Assembly: GCA_028829895.1 (NCBI GenBank)
Contig: CM054182.1
Coordinates: 86,849,546 to 86,913,545, forward strand
Source of the DNA: Sinotaia quadrata
Lineage: Eukaryota; Mollusca; Gastropoda; Architaenioglossa; Viviparidae
Direction: 5' to 3'
Length of the DNA: 64,000 nucleotides
Every line of letters starts with the position of its first letter. The stretch's first letter is position 1. Below are positions 24,041-35,641 of this stretch, one piece after another. The notes under the pieces are model-generated. The model saw only the letters and a program-made list of their open reading frames with translations, was not told where the DNA came from and ran no database searches. The position numbers and the translations under genes were made by a program.

Positions 24041-24890
24041 AATACCGCAAATAAAGAAACCTTTACTAGGAAACCACATACTTACCCCAATGCTAAAAGC
24101 AGCCCTCCTTCGAAGTGCCCGACATTCCTGCCAGAATTCTGATGGAATTCAAATACAAACTAGCTTATCGACAAATAGAAATAGTAAGAGAAGTCTATAC
24201 TACTATTACTACTAATATTAAAATCATCACAACCTCACCGAGAAGGCCACAACCCACCATAATCATCTATAATAATAACAGTAATAATAACATAATTCGT
24301 GGAAAGAGGCTGAATAATATTTTTTTTTTAAAACGAAAAAAGAACTTGAAGAAATAAAATATCTATACAATGCTGGTAGAAAATGTTCCCACTCATTCCA
24401 TCAAATCAACAAGAATTTACTATGGATTAGAATTGATCTCAACAAGCCCAATCTTTCAGAGTTAATGCAAAGCAAACCACACAGATTCTTTATTGCCACA
24501 GCCAATGTACACGAGTATGCATTTTATGCTATTGGTTTATTTTTTAAATTAAATTACACATTAGAATAAATTGCTATTTCAACACACTGTGAATTGTTTG
24601 TGAGAAGCTTTGTGACAGTAAGGGAATTGTGTCTGTAGTGTATTCGGGTATTAGGTTCGAACCCTGACGTTATCATTTGAGGGTGGTTGGTTTGGTTTTT
24701 TTTTTGTCTACTCACATCCATTCCTAGTTAATCAATGTTGAGTTTAGCGTCCATGAACCTATGCGCTTCCAGCTCGGTCTAGATTTCGCTTGAATTTATT
24801 AGTTGGATCTATCTTGGTTTCTTAAGTCAGTTAACTAATTTGTCCAGCACCTGCAACAACGTATGAAAAAAGAATCTACAGACCATGCTA
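24041..24890. other. Single-copy DNA; contains one possible SINE head
   Basis: An 80-codon plus frame at 24115-24357 runs into low-complexity Asn/Lys and shows no domain. The tRNA-like boxes at 24613-24664 are described separately. Confidence 0.5.
24613..24710 (+). repeat. Possible tRNA-derived SINE head
   Basis: TGACAGTAAGG at 24613-24623 fits 9 of 11 positions of box A. GGTTCGAACCC at 24654-24664 is a perfect box B, and the 41-base spacing is tRNA-like. A T run at about 24696 follows. No cloverleaf could be folded by eye and no target duplication was found, so it is not called a tRNA gene. Confidence 0.4.
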
Positions 24891-25470
24891 ACTCTGATTT
24901 TTCTCTTTGTTTACAGCATAGATTTACGTCTTTTTCACGTCACAAAGATACATGCCTGTTTTACGTCACATATTTATGTCTCATTTTAGGTCACAAGCTT
25001 ACAATTCAGAATTCCATCACGGATCTTTATTTCAAACTAACCTCACTGATTTAGTTAAAGATTAACGTCTCAGAATTGCATCACAGGTTAAGATCACAGA
25101 TTAACGTCACTGATTTAATTACAGATGCATATCCCAGATGTACACCACAGGTTTGTTACAGATTTACATCACAGGCTACGTCTCATAATTTAAGCAGAAA
25201 CTGTACTTTGATTTACAAGACAGGTTCACTTTTCAGATTTACGGCATAGGCTTAAGACACCATTGACTAAAACAAGATTTAGCCAGTGGTCTACAAGTTA
25301 ACTTCACAGGTTTATATCACTGATTTACATATCATATTTACGGCAAAAGCTTACAGCCATCATTGATTTAAGACAGATATGATCAGTGGTTTATATTCAC
25401 ATATTTACGTCACTGATTTACATATTAGACTAGCGTCTTAGATTATGGCTTAGATTTACGCCTCAGATTG
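24890..25470. repeat. Decayed short tandem array
   Basis: Words such as tcacagattta, acgtcac, cacaggttta and gatttacatca recur every 15-35 bases over nearly 600 bp without a stable period. Confidence 0.7.
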
Positions 25471-26559
25471 TTTCGGTAAAGTACATCATACATGAGTGTC
25501 TGTATCTTCTCTACATTCAGAAGCCGGTGTTTATTTCAAACCTGTTTTGTTTGCAAGGTCAAATATGAGCACAGTTTAGGCACAAAAATGGCCGTCTGCA
25601 TTTACCGTGTTTACAAATAGACCGGAATTTGTGCCACTTCAAACTCCTTCGTTCGTATTAAAATCAGCAATGGGACATCTTATATCAACATTTTATTCGT
25701 GAATACCTCATTTTTTCTTAGATTTAACAGGTTATTGCTGAACCGAAGAGCTCTTTGTCAAGTTATTATTATTGTTATCTCCCCTGTATTCATGGGATTT
25801 AACGCCACGTAACTTTTGACGTCACAGATCACTCATCTGTATTCCCTAATCGACAATTATATTTTTAAAATATTGAATTTCACTGTGATAAGACTACACA
25901 GTATTAAGTCCCTGCTTGTCATGTAATGTGAAAACAACACAATAGTGTTAACGACGCTACACGAATACAGCAAGAAATGGCAAAATGGTTTACAGATGTA
26001 CTATTTAAAACCAAGCACAAAGACCCAAGCACCAATGTCGATATTTAAATTACGAAATAGTAATTTCGATAAGGAGAGCGAAGATATTCACGACTATTGG
26101 ACAATAGACAGATGATTGTGACGAAAGCTACTAAGGGTACATACAAATAAAGAAGTCTATGTTATCAATAGAGCTTACTGTATAAAAAAAATCCTATTTA
26201 TATAAAAATTAAATAAATATTTGAAATTTCATGCTGCTCTTTAATTGATTAATTTTTACATTGTCAGTTATAACTAGCTCTTACTGCTCACACATTTCGA
26301 CGTCGTAAAATTAATTTCACGCCTGAAAAAGACAACAAAATCCACATGGCGGTAATTTAAAGTGTAGCCGATTTGGTTTAATTGTCAATAATATGTTTGC
26401 GGTAATTAGCAAACTTTGACAACACTTTTTTCTTTGAAAATAGTGATTAATTATGTAAAATTTACAATGAAGGATAAAATCGAACTTTACATTAAAAGAT
26501 ATGAAAACATACTATATAAATAGATATTATATCCACGATACTATAAATAGATATCAAGT
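25471..26559. other. 1.1 kb AT-rich single-copy DNA
   Basis: No open frame of note on either strand and no recognised element. Confidence 0.55.
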
Positions 26560-27320
26560 ACGACTGTTTAATGGTATTGATTACGTCTGCATCAATACAT
26601 GCAATCATGTATGTCTGTATTAATGCATTCTTAATTTCATCTGTATTAATGCATTTTATTAAGTATGTCTGTATAAATGCATTGTTTTTAAAAAGTACGT
26701 CTGTATTAATGCATTTTCAATTTCATGTATATTAATGCATTTTATCAAGCACGTCTCTATTAATGCGTTTGATTAAGTACATATCTATTAATGCATTTTA
26801 TCAAGTACGTTTGTATTAATGCATTTTATCAAGTACGTTTGTATTAATGCATTTTATCAAGTATGTATGTATGAATGCAATTTTTAAGTACGTCTGTATT
26901 AATGCATTTTATCAAGTATGTCTATATTAATGCATTTTATCAAACACGTCTGTATTAATGCATTTTACCAAGTAAGTCTGTATTAAATGCATTTTCAATT
27001 TCATCTATATTAATGCATTTTATCAAGTACTTCTATATCTATATTAATGCATTTCATCAGGAAAGCCTTTTAATAAATGCTATCAATTACGACTGGTTCA
27101 ATACATATTTTCAAGTATATTTATATTAATACACGTTATCAAGTACATCTTTATAAATAAATACATATCATCAGGTAAAACTTATTAATACATTGTTTCA
27201 ATTATTTCTGTATCAATATGTGTTATCAAGTTTTCTGTATTAAAGACTTTTACAAAGTACATCTATATTAATTCATGTTGTCAAGTGTGTCTGTATTAAT
27301 AATGCTATAAAGAATATCCA
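26560..27320. repeat. Minisatellite, 28-bp unit, about 26 degenerate copies
   Basis: Core tctgtattaatgcattttat plus caagtacg. The best copies are at 26770-26960 and both ends decay. Each core holds ATTAATGCATT, which is close to self-complementary. Confidence 0.93.
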
Positions 27321-27333
27321 TATTTGTGTGTGA

Positions 27334-27336
<3 letters not shown>

Positions 27337-27424
<88 letters not shown>
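27337..27424. repeat. (AT)n microsatellite, 44 units
   Basis: A pure AT run of 88 bases, self-complementary and able to extrude a cruciform. Confidence 0.98.
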
Positions 27425-27428
<4 letters not shown>

Positions 27429-27469
27429 GAATGTGAATCAAGTATCTTTGTCTATAATAAATATATGAA

Positions 27470-28060
27470 TTAGGCACGTCTATTAAACTTGTGAATCAAA
27501 CAGGCTGACATAAATGTCTAAATTAAATTTGTGAATCAAACAGGCTGACATAAATGTCAAAATGAAACTTGTGAATCAAACAGATTGACATAAATGTCTA
27601 AATTAAACTTGTGAATCAAACAGGCTGACATGAATGTCAAAATGAAACTTGTGAATCAAACAGGCTGAAATAAATGTCAAAATGAAACTTGTGAATCAAA
27701 CAGGTTGACATAAATGTCTAAATTAAACTTGTGAATCAAACAGGCTGACATGAATGTCAAAATGAAACTTGTGAATCAAACAGGCTGAAATAAATGTCAA
27801 AATGAAACTTGTGAATCAAACAGGTTGACATAAATGTCTAAATTAAACTTGTGAATCAAACAGGCTGACATGAATGTCAAAATGAAACTTGTGAATCAGG
27901 CTGAAATAAATGTCAAAATGAAACTTGTGAATCAAACAGGTCGACATAAATGTCTAAATTAAACTTGTAAATCAAACAGGCTGATATAAATGTCAAAATG
28001 AAACTTGTGAATCAAACAGCTTGACATAAATGTCTAAATTAAAATGTACGAATCTCGTAG
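27470..28060. repeat. 40-bp minisatellite with a 120-bp higher-order unit
   Basis: The monomer is acttgtgaatcaaacaggct, gacataaatgtc, then aaaatgaa or taaattaa. Three monomer types alternate in fixed order, so 27661-27780 and 27781-27897 match base for base except a 4-base loss near 27897. The flanks are monomeric and decayed. Confidence 0.97.
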
Positions 28061-28423
28061 GGTTATAACATGTGAGTCAAATAAGCCGGCATTCGAGTAT
28101 GCATTAAAGCATGAGAATGAGATATTTCTAATTACAACATGTCAATCAAAAGCTTATCATTCACTTAAACTATTTAACACACACATATTATAATGATATG
28201 TAGGCTACAACATGTCAATCAAATGCCTGATGGTGATATAATATCCACTTAAACTATTTAACACACATATGATAATGATATGTAAGCTACAGGAAGATTA
28301 ACGGAATCAAGAAGAAATGCGGTATGTCTGAATACAACAGGTGAATCAAATAAGCTTGCATACAATCCCACTATTTAACGTGCTAGATCCTCTACTGGGT
28401 TGGAAGCCGACATGCACAGATAT
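28061..28423. repeat. Decayed continuation with one 75-80-bp duplication
   Basis: acttaaactatttaacacac and aatgatatgtagctac-like words occur twice at 28160-28295, each preceded by caacatgtcaatcaaa. The words gtgaatcaaata and aatcaaa link it to the 40-bp family on either side. Confidence 0.75.
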
Positions 28424-28582
28424 CATCGTTCAACTGGGTTTACCCCAGTTCTAATTGCGATTCAAGGGCACCAATCCAAAATACATCATTGTTCAACAGG
28501 GCTTACCCCAGTTCTAATTGCGATTCAAGGGCACCAATCCAAAATACATCATTGTTCAACTGGGTTTATCCCATTTCTAATG
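28424..28582. repeat. Direct repeat, 63-bp unit, 2.5 copies
   Basis: Units carry cattgttcaactgggtttac, cccagttctaattgcgattc and aagggcaccaatccaaaata. Confidence 0.95.
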
Positions 28583-28969
28583 GAGGCCATAACCACCTGC
28601 ACTCTTTCTTCTGCCAGTTTGACATTTTAAATATGTTTAGTACCCATTCTATTCAAGATTGGAATATATCTTACTGATGCCAGTTTTAGCTTTGGTCAAT
28701 TATCAAGGATTTAAGGATCTTGCAATATCAAACTAAAAATTATTGACGGAACTGAACAGGGAAAATCTGGTGTATGGTAACAATTTAGCGTTCACTAAAA
28801 TGTAATTTACAAAGCAACACATCCCGTGTAAGTACAGGAAAAAGCTAATATACTGGGATTTAATGAACTCAGAGAAATCTAAAATTAAAATAAAAACACA
28901 TGCGCATTTGATCTCGTTGAACAATGTTTTGTTTTTCCTAGTGTATAAAAAGGTGAAATTGTTTGATTA
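28583..28969. other. Single-copy DNA, nothing recognised
   Basis: AT-rich. A 63-codon minus frame at 28733-28924 has no motif. Confidence 0.55.
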
Positions 28970-29255
28970 AAACATGCGAACGAAGTGGCTAAAAAAGTGT
29001 GCTTGCATTAAACAAGTGAGCCAAATAGGCGTACATGCATGTCTAAATTAAACGAGTGAGCCAAATAGGCGTACATGCATGTCTGAATTAAACGAGTGAG
29101 CCAAATAGGCGTACATGCGTGTCTGAATTAAACGAGTGAGTCAAATAGGCCCACATGCATGTCTAATTAAACCAGTGAGCCAAATAGGCGTACATGCATG
29201 TCTAAATTAAACGAGTGAGCCAAATAGGCCTACATGCATGTCTGAATTAAAATAT
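28970..29255. repeat. 40-bp minisatellite, second subfamily
   Basis: Unit gtgagccaaataggcgtaca then tgcatgtctaaattaaacga, about 6.5 copies. Position by position it resembles the 40-bp unit at 27470 (gtgaatcaaacaggctgaca, then taaatgtctaaattaaactt), so the two share an ancestor. Confidence 0.95.
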
Positions 29256-29830
29256 GTGAAGCAGGTAGAACTACATACTATTTGTTGTGGAATAAGTGAT
29301 CTTAATAGAATTACATATTTAAATATGTTCAAAGCATGTGAATCATGCAGGACTACCAGCATATCTCTATTAGTGCATATGAAGAAATCCGGCCTACAGC
29401 ATGTCCGTTTTGAAATATGCAAAACAGGCCTATGCCACAAATATTTGTCTTTTTCGAAATGTGTGAATTAAGCATGCCTCAAATATGTCTATATGGAAAC
29501 ATACGAAGTAAGCAGGCTTATAATTGTATCTGTAATCATGTGAATTAAGCATGCCTACAAATATGTCTGTATTGAAACATACGAAGTAAGCAGGCTTATA
29601 AATGTATCTGTAAATGTGAACTAAGCAGGCTTATAAATGTATCTGTAAATGTGAACTAAGCAGGCTTATAAATGTATCTGTAAATGTGAAGTAAGCAGGC
29701 TTATAATTGTATCTGTAAATGTGAAGTAAGCAGGCTTATAAATGTATCTGTAAATGTGAATTAAGCAGACCTACAAATATGTCTGTACTACTAAACTTTA
29801 ATACAGATATGCATGTACACTTGCTAAGCC
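29256..29830. repeat. 35-bp minisatellite, third subfamily, decayed at left
   Basis: At 29590-29770 the unit is gtgaactaagcaggcttata plus aatgtatctgtaaat. Left of that, longer diverged copies keep gtgaa, gcaggc and atgtct words in the same order, bridging to the 40-bp units. Confidence 0.9.
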
Positions 29831-29940
29831 ATGTCCTTTAATACATATATGTTTGCAAGTCTTATTTTAGTTTTTAAAAAAAGAACTATTTTATACGTCA
29901 GCTTTTCATAAATCACCGTTAAACTGACTTTATAAAACCA

Positions 29941-30047
29941 CCACCCAATCTCCACCACCATCATCATCTAACACTACCATTTTCATCACCATCATCATCA
30001 CCTCCACCGCCATCATTATCATCATCATCATCATCATCATCAATCAA
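29941..30047. repeat. Imperfect (ATC/ACC)n trinucleotide tract
   Basis: Interrupted caccatcatcatc steps ending in a purer (ATC)8 near 30018-30042. Confidence 0.92.
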
Positions 30048-30194
30048 CATATATAAATTGAAGTGAAGCGATGAAGAACGATAGATGGCTGGATTGATCA
30101 ATGATCAGTTTGAAAATTCACATCGACAACAAACATGCTTATGTTTGCCAGGTAATTAATTTGCAAAATAAAAGATAAGGAAATTGATTTACTT

Positions 30195-30460
30195 CGTCAA
30201 TTTGCTATCGAAAGCATGTGGCGTCCTTTAAAAAAGATGTGAGCTCTCTTGAACGCTTGTGGCGTTCTTTGAAAGTGAGCTCTCTTGAAAGGCATGTGGC
30301 GCTCTTTGAAAGAATATGAGCTCTCTTGAACGCATGTGGCGTCCTTTGAAAGAATATGAGCCCTCCTGAACGCATGTGGCGTCCTTTGAAAAAGATGTGA
30401 GCTCTCCTGAACGCGTGTGGCGTCCTTTGAAAGAATGAAAGTATGTGGGCTCTCCTATTT
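30195..30460. repeat. Minisatellite, 40-bp unit, about 6 copies
   Basis: Units carry gcatgtggcgtcctttgaaa and gatgtgagctctcttgaac. They differ by small length changes, and a minus frame stays open by chance. Confidence 0.95.
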
Positions 30461-30479
30461 GAGGGAATTCGATCTCGCA

Positions 30480-30890
30480 TGGCTCAACATCATCTCCAAG
30501 GATGTATCATAACTTACCGCCATTCCAAGTGGTACAGTAACTTGTCACCTTCTCCAAAGATGTATCGTAACTCACCACAATCTCCATAACTCTAAGGAGG
30601 TACTGAAATTGAACGCGATCTCCAAGAATGTACTGTAACTCACCGCTATCTCCAAAGATCAATGTAACTCACCATGATCTCCAAGGAAGAACGGTAACTC
30701 ACCTTCAATCTCCATAATTCCAAGGAGGCTCACTGTATCTCCATAACGCTAAAGATGTGCTGTAACTCAACGCGATCTCCAAGGATGTACTGTAACTCAC
30801 CGCCATCTCCAAGGATCACCGTAACTCACCATGATATCCAAGGATGTACCGTAACTCACCGCGATCTCCAAGGATTCATTGTATTATGGA
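30480..30890. repeat. Minisatellite, 28-32-bp unit, about 13 copies
   Basis: Units carry atctccaaggatgtactgta and actcaccgcg. Occasional insertions containing ataactctaaggagg lengthen some copies. Confidence 0.92.
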
Positions 30891-31108
30891 TTGATCATAG
30901 CCCTCTGTCTTCTAAAATGGCTATAATTGTCAGGGTGATGTTTTCCATGAGACATTGGTGTCACTTAAATTAATATATCACTGAGCGATCGAGGAATAAT
31001 TGAACCAAACATTATTTAAATCGCTTCATAAATAAAGTAACATTAGGGAAACTCTTTTGGAATCATCATTGTGTAGATGCGGTATGAATATGCATACTTG
31101 TACGTGCG

Positions 31109-31110
<2 letters not shown>

Positions 31111-31161
<51 letters not shown>

Positions 31162-31203
31162 TTGTGTGTGTATGTGTGTGTGTGGTTGTGTGTGTGTGTG
31201 TGG

Positions 31204-31243
<40 letters not shown>

Positions 31244-31252
31244 TTGTGTGTA
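31111..31252. repeat. (GT)n microsatellite with GTTGTG interruptions
   Basis: Long GT runs split by the same ggttgtg interruption four times, suggesting tandem copying of an interrupted block. Confidence 0.97.
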
Positions 31253-31915
31253 TGTATTTACATTTGTTATTGTACGAATTCATGTGAATTGTGTGTGTGC
31301 TTCTGCGTGTGTGTGTACTGGTATGCTTATGTTTGTGTGTAAGTGCATTTATGTGTGATTGTGTGTCTGTAATTGTGTGAGCTTGTGTTTATTTGCGCCT
31401 GTGTTGTGTATTTGTGAGTGTATTTGTGTGCGCTTGTATAAGTATATTTTTATGTGCTTCTGTATGTTTGTACTTTTGTGTGTTTGTGTCCGTGTGTGTA
31501 TTTGTAAACGTGCTTGTCTGTATGCGTATTTTGCGTGCTTGTGTGTTTGTGTTTGTGGATTTGCGCTGGTGTGCTTCTTTAGTTGTGTGTTGTGCTTGTG
31601 TATTTGTGTGCTTATATGTCGATGTGCTTGTAAGTGTATGGTTGAACGTGTATGCGCTTGCATGTGTTCATTTGTCCGTGTGTTTATTCGTGTCATTGCG
31701 TACGTGTGTATTTGTGCATGTCTGTACTTGAGTGTGTGCTTACTCGTGTATGTATTTTTGCGTATGTGTGTATGTGCTTGAGTGTCGTGCATTTGTGCAA
31801 GACTTTGTGTCCTTTAATGTATGTGTGCATTTTTTTGTGTACTTTGTGTTGATTACTGTGTATGCTTATGAGTATATGTATTTGTGTATGCTTGTGTGCT
31901 TCAATATGCTTCAAT
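31253..31915. repeat. Cryptic TG-rich low-complexity DNA
   Basis: tgtg, tttgtg, gcttgtg and gtatttgtg words fill 660 bases without a fixed period. It keeps frames open on both strands (140-147 codons) that are Cys/Val or Thr/His rich and not genes. Confidence 0.9.
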
Positions 31916-32942
31916 ACACATGAAGGTGAAATAAAATTTAACAAACTCTTTGTGCTTAATAAATGAACAGTTATGTCAAAAGATGTATTTATTAACACAG
32001 CGTGCTATCAGTGGAGAGAAATAGAGACAAACAAAACGAGAGATTCATATGTAAGTCAGGAAGACAGAAGGGTGAAAGATTGGAAAACGAATTCTAAGTT
32101 AAACAGATCGAGCTCCGTTCCATCGCTGTGAGAATAGAACATTTCATCAGCCAGTACTGACGCAAAGCCTAGGTATGACATACGTGAAGTGAACCAATCA
32201 GGGCACTGGTCTCAAATTGCATTGCAGGAAAGCGAACATAAGAAACCTTCTTTCTACGTCTCGCTGCTTGGAGGCAATACGTATTTGAGAGACGCACAGA
32301 GCTGAGAATTCGTCACGCTGACGTCATAAGCTAGACAACCCGTTAGGGATAACGGAAGTCTGGTTTCGTTATTTCACTGAAATGTATTTTATGCTTTATT
32401 GGTGCTTTGTGATCTGTTTAGAGAATGAGTGGCGTTCTGCAGAATTTACTTTTATATGTCTCTTCAAGTGAAGGACTGATCGGGACCCCAGAATGTCGTG
32501 AGGGGAACCAAGTCCCTGAGAGTTACCCAGGGCCGAGAACATCCTCTGGAGAGGAAGGAAGCCAAAGCAGCCACTACCACCACCTGATTGATGCTTTTGT
32601 TAACGACTGCCGTCATATTGATTATCTCAACATTTTTGACAAAGTGTAATAATTATTTGACAAATTGTAATAATTATAATTATTTGATGCAGGCATTGTG
32701 AATTGCATGCATTATTAATGAGCAATTAACCACCCCTGTAATGGCTTATTGGTAATTCTTGTAACTAATTCCAAATACGAAAACATTAGCAGAAAGTAAA
32801 GTTCGTTGGTTAAGATACAGTGCCAATCCTTTACAGAGACAATAGTCAGGCTGTTGCATACACTAGTCAGGAATTCAGTCCGATGGTTATTGGACGGTTT
32901 TATTTCTCTTGTTTCCTTCTGCCGGCACGCGACTCCTGTTAC
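31916..32942. other. Single-copy DNA, CpG-bearing at 32090-32360
   Basis: An open plus frame at 32425-32649 (74 codons) has no recognised domain. A 15-base echo of ttgacaaattgtaataatta occurs near 32640-32675. Nothing else was found. Confidence 0.5.
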
Positions 32943-33056
32943 CTGAATGAGGACCTCCTGTGTCGCTACGTCTAAGACATACGTGTACGTCAACGTGAGG
33001 TAATCATCGACTGTCACCGTCACCAGAAGTGTTTCTGCGTCATTTCCAAGGAACGA
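32943..33056 (-). CDS. Weak candidate internal exon, 38 codons
   Basis: On the minus strand an AG acceptor (tatgtgtcccag) precedes exactly 38 open codons, followed by the donor cag/gtaaca. The peptide starts SFLGNDAETLLVTVTVDDY and ends TQEVLIQ. Alternating hydrophobic and polar residues suggest beta strands. Composition is richer in G+C than the flanks. No family is recognised and no neighbouring exon was found, so this may be chance. Confidence 0.2.
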
Positions 33057-33163
33057 CTGGGACACATAGAATCACGCTCAGTAACTGGGGCACAACAAGA
33101 AATCACGCCGAGCGACTGGGACACGACAAGGAATCACGCCGAGCACGTGACTGACGATACTTC

Positions 33164-33396
33164 CAGTATAAAAGGGGTGCACAAACCGCGACCCGCGGGC
33201 CGCATGCGGCCCTAGGCAGGGCTTGGCGGCCCCCGGAGGACTTTTGGATGTTACCATTATTACGAATGTAAAGCACATTATTTCATTATTTGTGGTTTTT
33301 TTTTCTACTGAGCCATCCATGTGGCGGCCCTCCACGCACTATCAATTGGAAATTTGGCCCTCTGGCCTAAAAAGTTTGTGCACCCCTGCAATATAA
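33164..33396. mobile_element. hAT-type MITE with target-site duplication
   Basis: The element is 33172-33388 (217 bp). Its left end reads AAGGGGTGCACAAAC. The complement of its right end reads CAGGGGTGCACAAAC, so the terminal inverted repeats differ only at the first base. The flanking octamers CAGTATAA (33164-33171) and CAATATAA (33389-33396) differ at one base, as expected for an 8-bp hAT target duplication. Inside the left end is a 16-bp perfect palindrome, gggccgcatgcggccc (33197-33212). A GC-rich gcggccc sub-terminal region is common in hAT elements. No transposase is encoded, so it depends on a helper. Confidence 0.9.
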
Positions 33397-33689
33397 CAAT
33401 ATATAAAGCTCAACCGAAGCTCCCTCCCTCAATATCCTGAACACCAAAAAATAAATTAAAAAAATTAACCACTGCGGACGGCAGAAAAAACTCTTGAATA
33501 GAAAGCAATGCAACACATTAATTAACATCGAAAATCTATTTTCTAATAAATGATTTTTAATATTAAATATTACTGTATGCTTCGCATTTCGTAAGTGGAT
33601 TTATTAATTTCCTGTAGAGAACTGAGAACGGGTGTGAATGGGGAAATGATTAAGAACCAACGGATTAGACGAAAGATCGTCAATGTTGT
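33397..33689. other. Short AT-rich single-copy gap
   Basis: Nothing recognised. Confidence 0.55.
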
Positions 33690-34112
33690 GAAATCAAAAT
33701 ACTAACAGATATGTTAAGTATGTTGTTATTCACAAAACTAACAGATAAGTATGTTGTTGTGCACAAAACTAACAGATATGTTAAGTATGTTGTTATTCAC
33801 AAAACTAACAGATAAGTATGTTGTTATTCACAAAACTAACAGATAAGTATGTTGTTATGCACAAAACTAACAGATAAGTATGTTGTTATTCACAAAACTA
33901 ACAGATATGTTAAGTATATTGTTATTCAAAATACTAACAGAAATACAAAGTATGCTTTTGTTCACAATTATAACAGATATGTATATCATGCTGTTCACAA
34001 TTCTGTTCACAATTATAACAGATATGTATATCATGCTGTTCATAATTCTAACATACATAAAGTATGTTGTTGTTCACAATACTAACAGATATGTACAGTA
34101 CGTTGTTATCCA
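33690..34112. repeat. Minisatellite, 31/36-bp unit, about 12 copies
   Basis: Units carry aaaactaacagataagtatg plus ttgttattcac; longer ones insert atgtta. The right part (33955-34060) shifts to a tataacagatatgtatatca variant. Confidence 0.94.
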
Positions 34113-34116
34113 AAAT

Positions 34117-34545
34117 GGTAATTGTTAACTGAGGTAGGAAGAGGTACTAATAGTGGGATTAATTGGTAATTGTTAACTGAGGTAGGAAGAGGTACTAATA
34201 GTGGGATTAAATGGTAATTGTTAACTGAGGTAGGAAGAAGTACTAATAGTGGGATTAAATGGTAATTGTTAACTGAGGTAGGAAGAAGTACTAATAGTGG
34301 GATTAAATGGTAATTGTTAACTGAGGTAGGAAGAAGTACTAATAGTGGGATTAAATGGTAATTGTTAACTGAGGTAGGAAGAGGTACTAATAGTGGGATT
34401 AAATGGTAATTGTTAACTGAGGTAGGAAGAAGTACTAATAGTGGGATTAAATGGTAATTGTTAACTGAGGTAGGAAGAGGTACTAATAGTGGGATTAAAT
34501 GGTAATTGTTAACTGAGGTAGGAAGAGGTACTAGTAGTGGGATTA
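34117..34545. repeat. Minisatellite, 48-bp unit, 9 copies
   Basis: ggtaattgttaactgaggta, ggaagaggtactaatagtgg, gattaaat. Copies differ almost only at gaggt/gaagt, so the array is young. Confidence 0.98.
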
Positions 34546-35641
34546 ATATATATTATTCCATGTTTGTGCTCGTGTGTGTACATCTGTGTATGCACGTTAA
34601 ATTCATACCGGCGAGTGATAAGTTCCAAGTAGTTGTTGCCTAAAAATAGTATCTATAATTATTCTTTAGTAGGAATAGTTGTAGTTGTAGTAGTAGTAAC
34701 AAGTATAAATAGTAACAGTGGAATTAATATTATGTATAGTATTTATGTTCTGGGTTTTCCGTCATAAACCAATGATAACGGCGTTAATACTTATGATAAT
34801 GAATAACTGGAAACGTATTTTAAAATATATACTGCACTTAGAATATTCTTTTGCAATGTTTACTCACTTATGATTTGAGTCTCGCCCCTCTGGCACATTA
34901 AGCACAATATATGATAATGAAAACATTAATAAGTAAAACGTGTAGTTTAATTTATAATATTAATCTATACATATTTTGGTAGAGTTTCTATATTATTGCA
35001 AGTAATTTCTGTGAAGTTTTGTTAACTAAATGTGATGATTGGGGGTGGGGGTGGGGGAGGAAGACGAGGGAGACGAGTAGTTCTTGCATACTAAAGATGA
35101 CAATGGGCACGAGTAGATAAAAGCGACAGAGACAGCGACAGACAACTCAGGAACACTTTAGATGTATCTCATTTCTTTTGATTTCGTCATAAGGAAGTTA
35201 CTGCTCATCCGGACACATTCTTTTCTCTCGCTGGCTTCTGCTGTCCTGTCAGGGGCCTTAAGAAGATGAAAGACTCCTTAAGGAGTCGCTCTTGTTGGTC
35301 TTCCTCCCATCTCTTGACTCTGGGGCGGGTAGGTGGCACAGTGTGGTGACGTTGGCTGTTTAACGTGTTATCGAGACTATATTATCTGTTTCCTGATTTC
35401 TCCATTGTCATAGATTTTTGGTGAGGTCGGTGACCTTTAGGTTTCCTTGCTATAGTGGCAGAAGTGTTGTCTAGTTCTTGTGTGCTTTTTTTAATTGTTG
35501 TTCCCCCCTCCCCGCCCCCATAAACCCTGCCTCATGGGAATCTATATAAGGTGGACGGTGTTCGTCCTGTTAAAGTACTTTATGGATATTTTTTGTAATT
35601 GTTCTTGGGGTATAGTACGGTGTGTGTAGTATTGAGAGTTA

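Noticed and set aside
24115..24357. Third LINE fragment downstream of 23583
   Set aside because: The 80-codon frame could not be matched to the retrotransposon C-terminus and becomes low-complexity.
24613..24664. A functional tRNA gene
   Set aside because: A and B boxes are present but no acceptor or anticodon stem could be paired by eye.
27470..28060. Looks like a CRISPR array (40-bp periodic units)
   Set aside because: The whole unit repeats, with no unique spacers; no cas genes; the host DNA is eukaryotic. The same applies to the other 30-50-bp arrays.
31349..31792. 147-codon minus frame rich in Thr and His
   Set aside because: It lies in TG-rich low-complexity DNA, where the opposite strand is also open.
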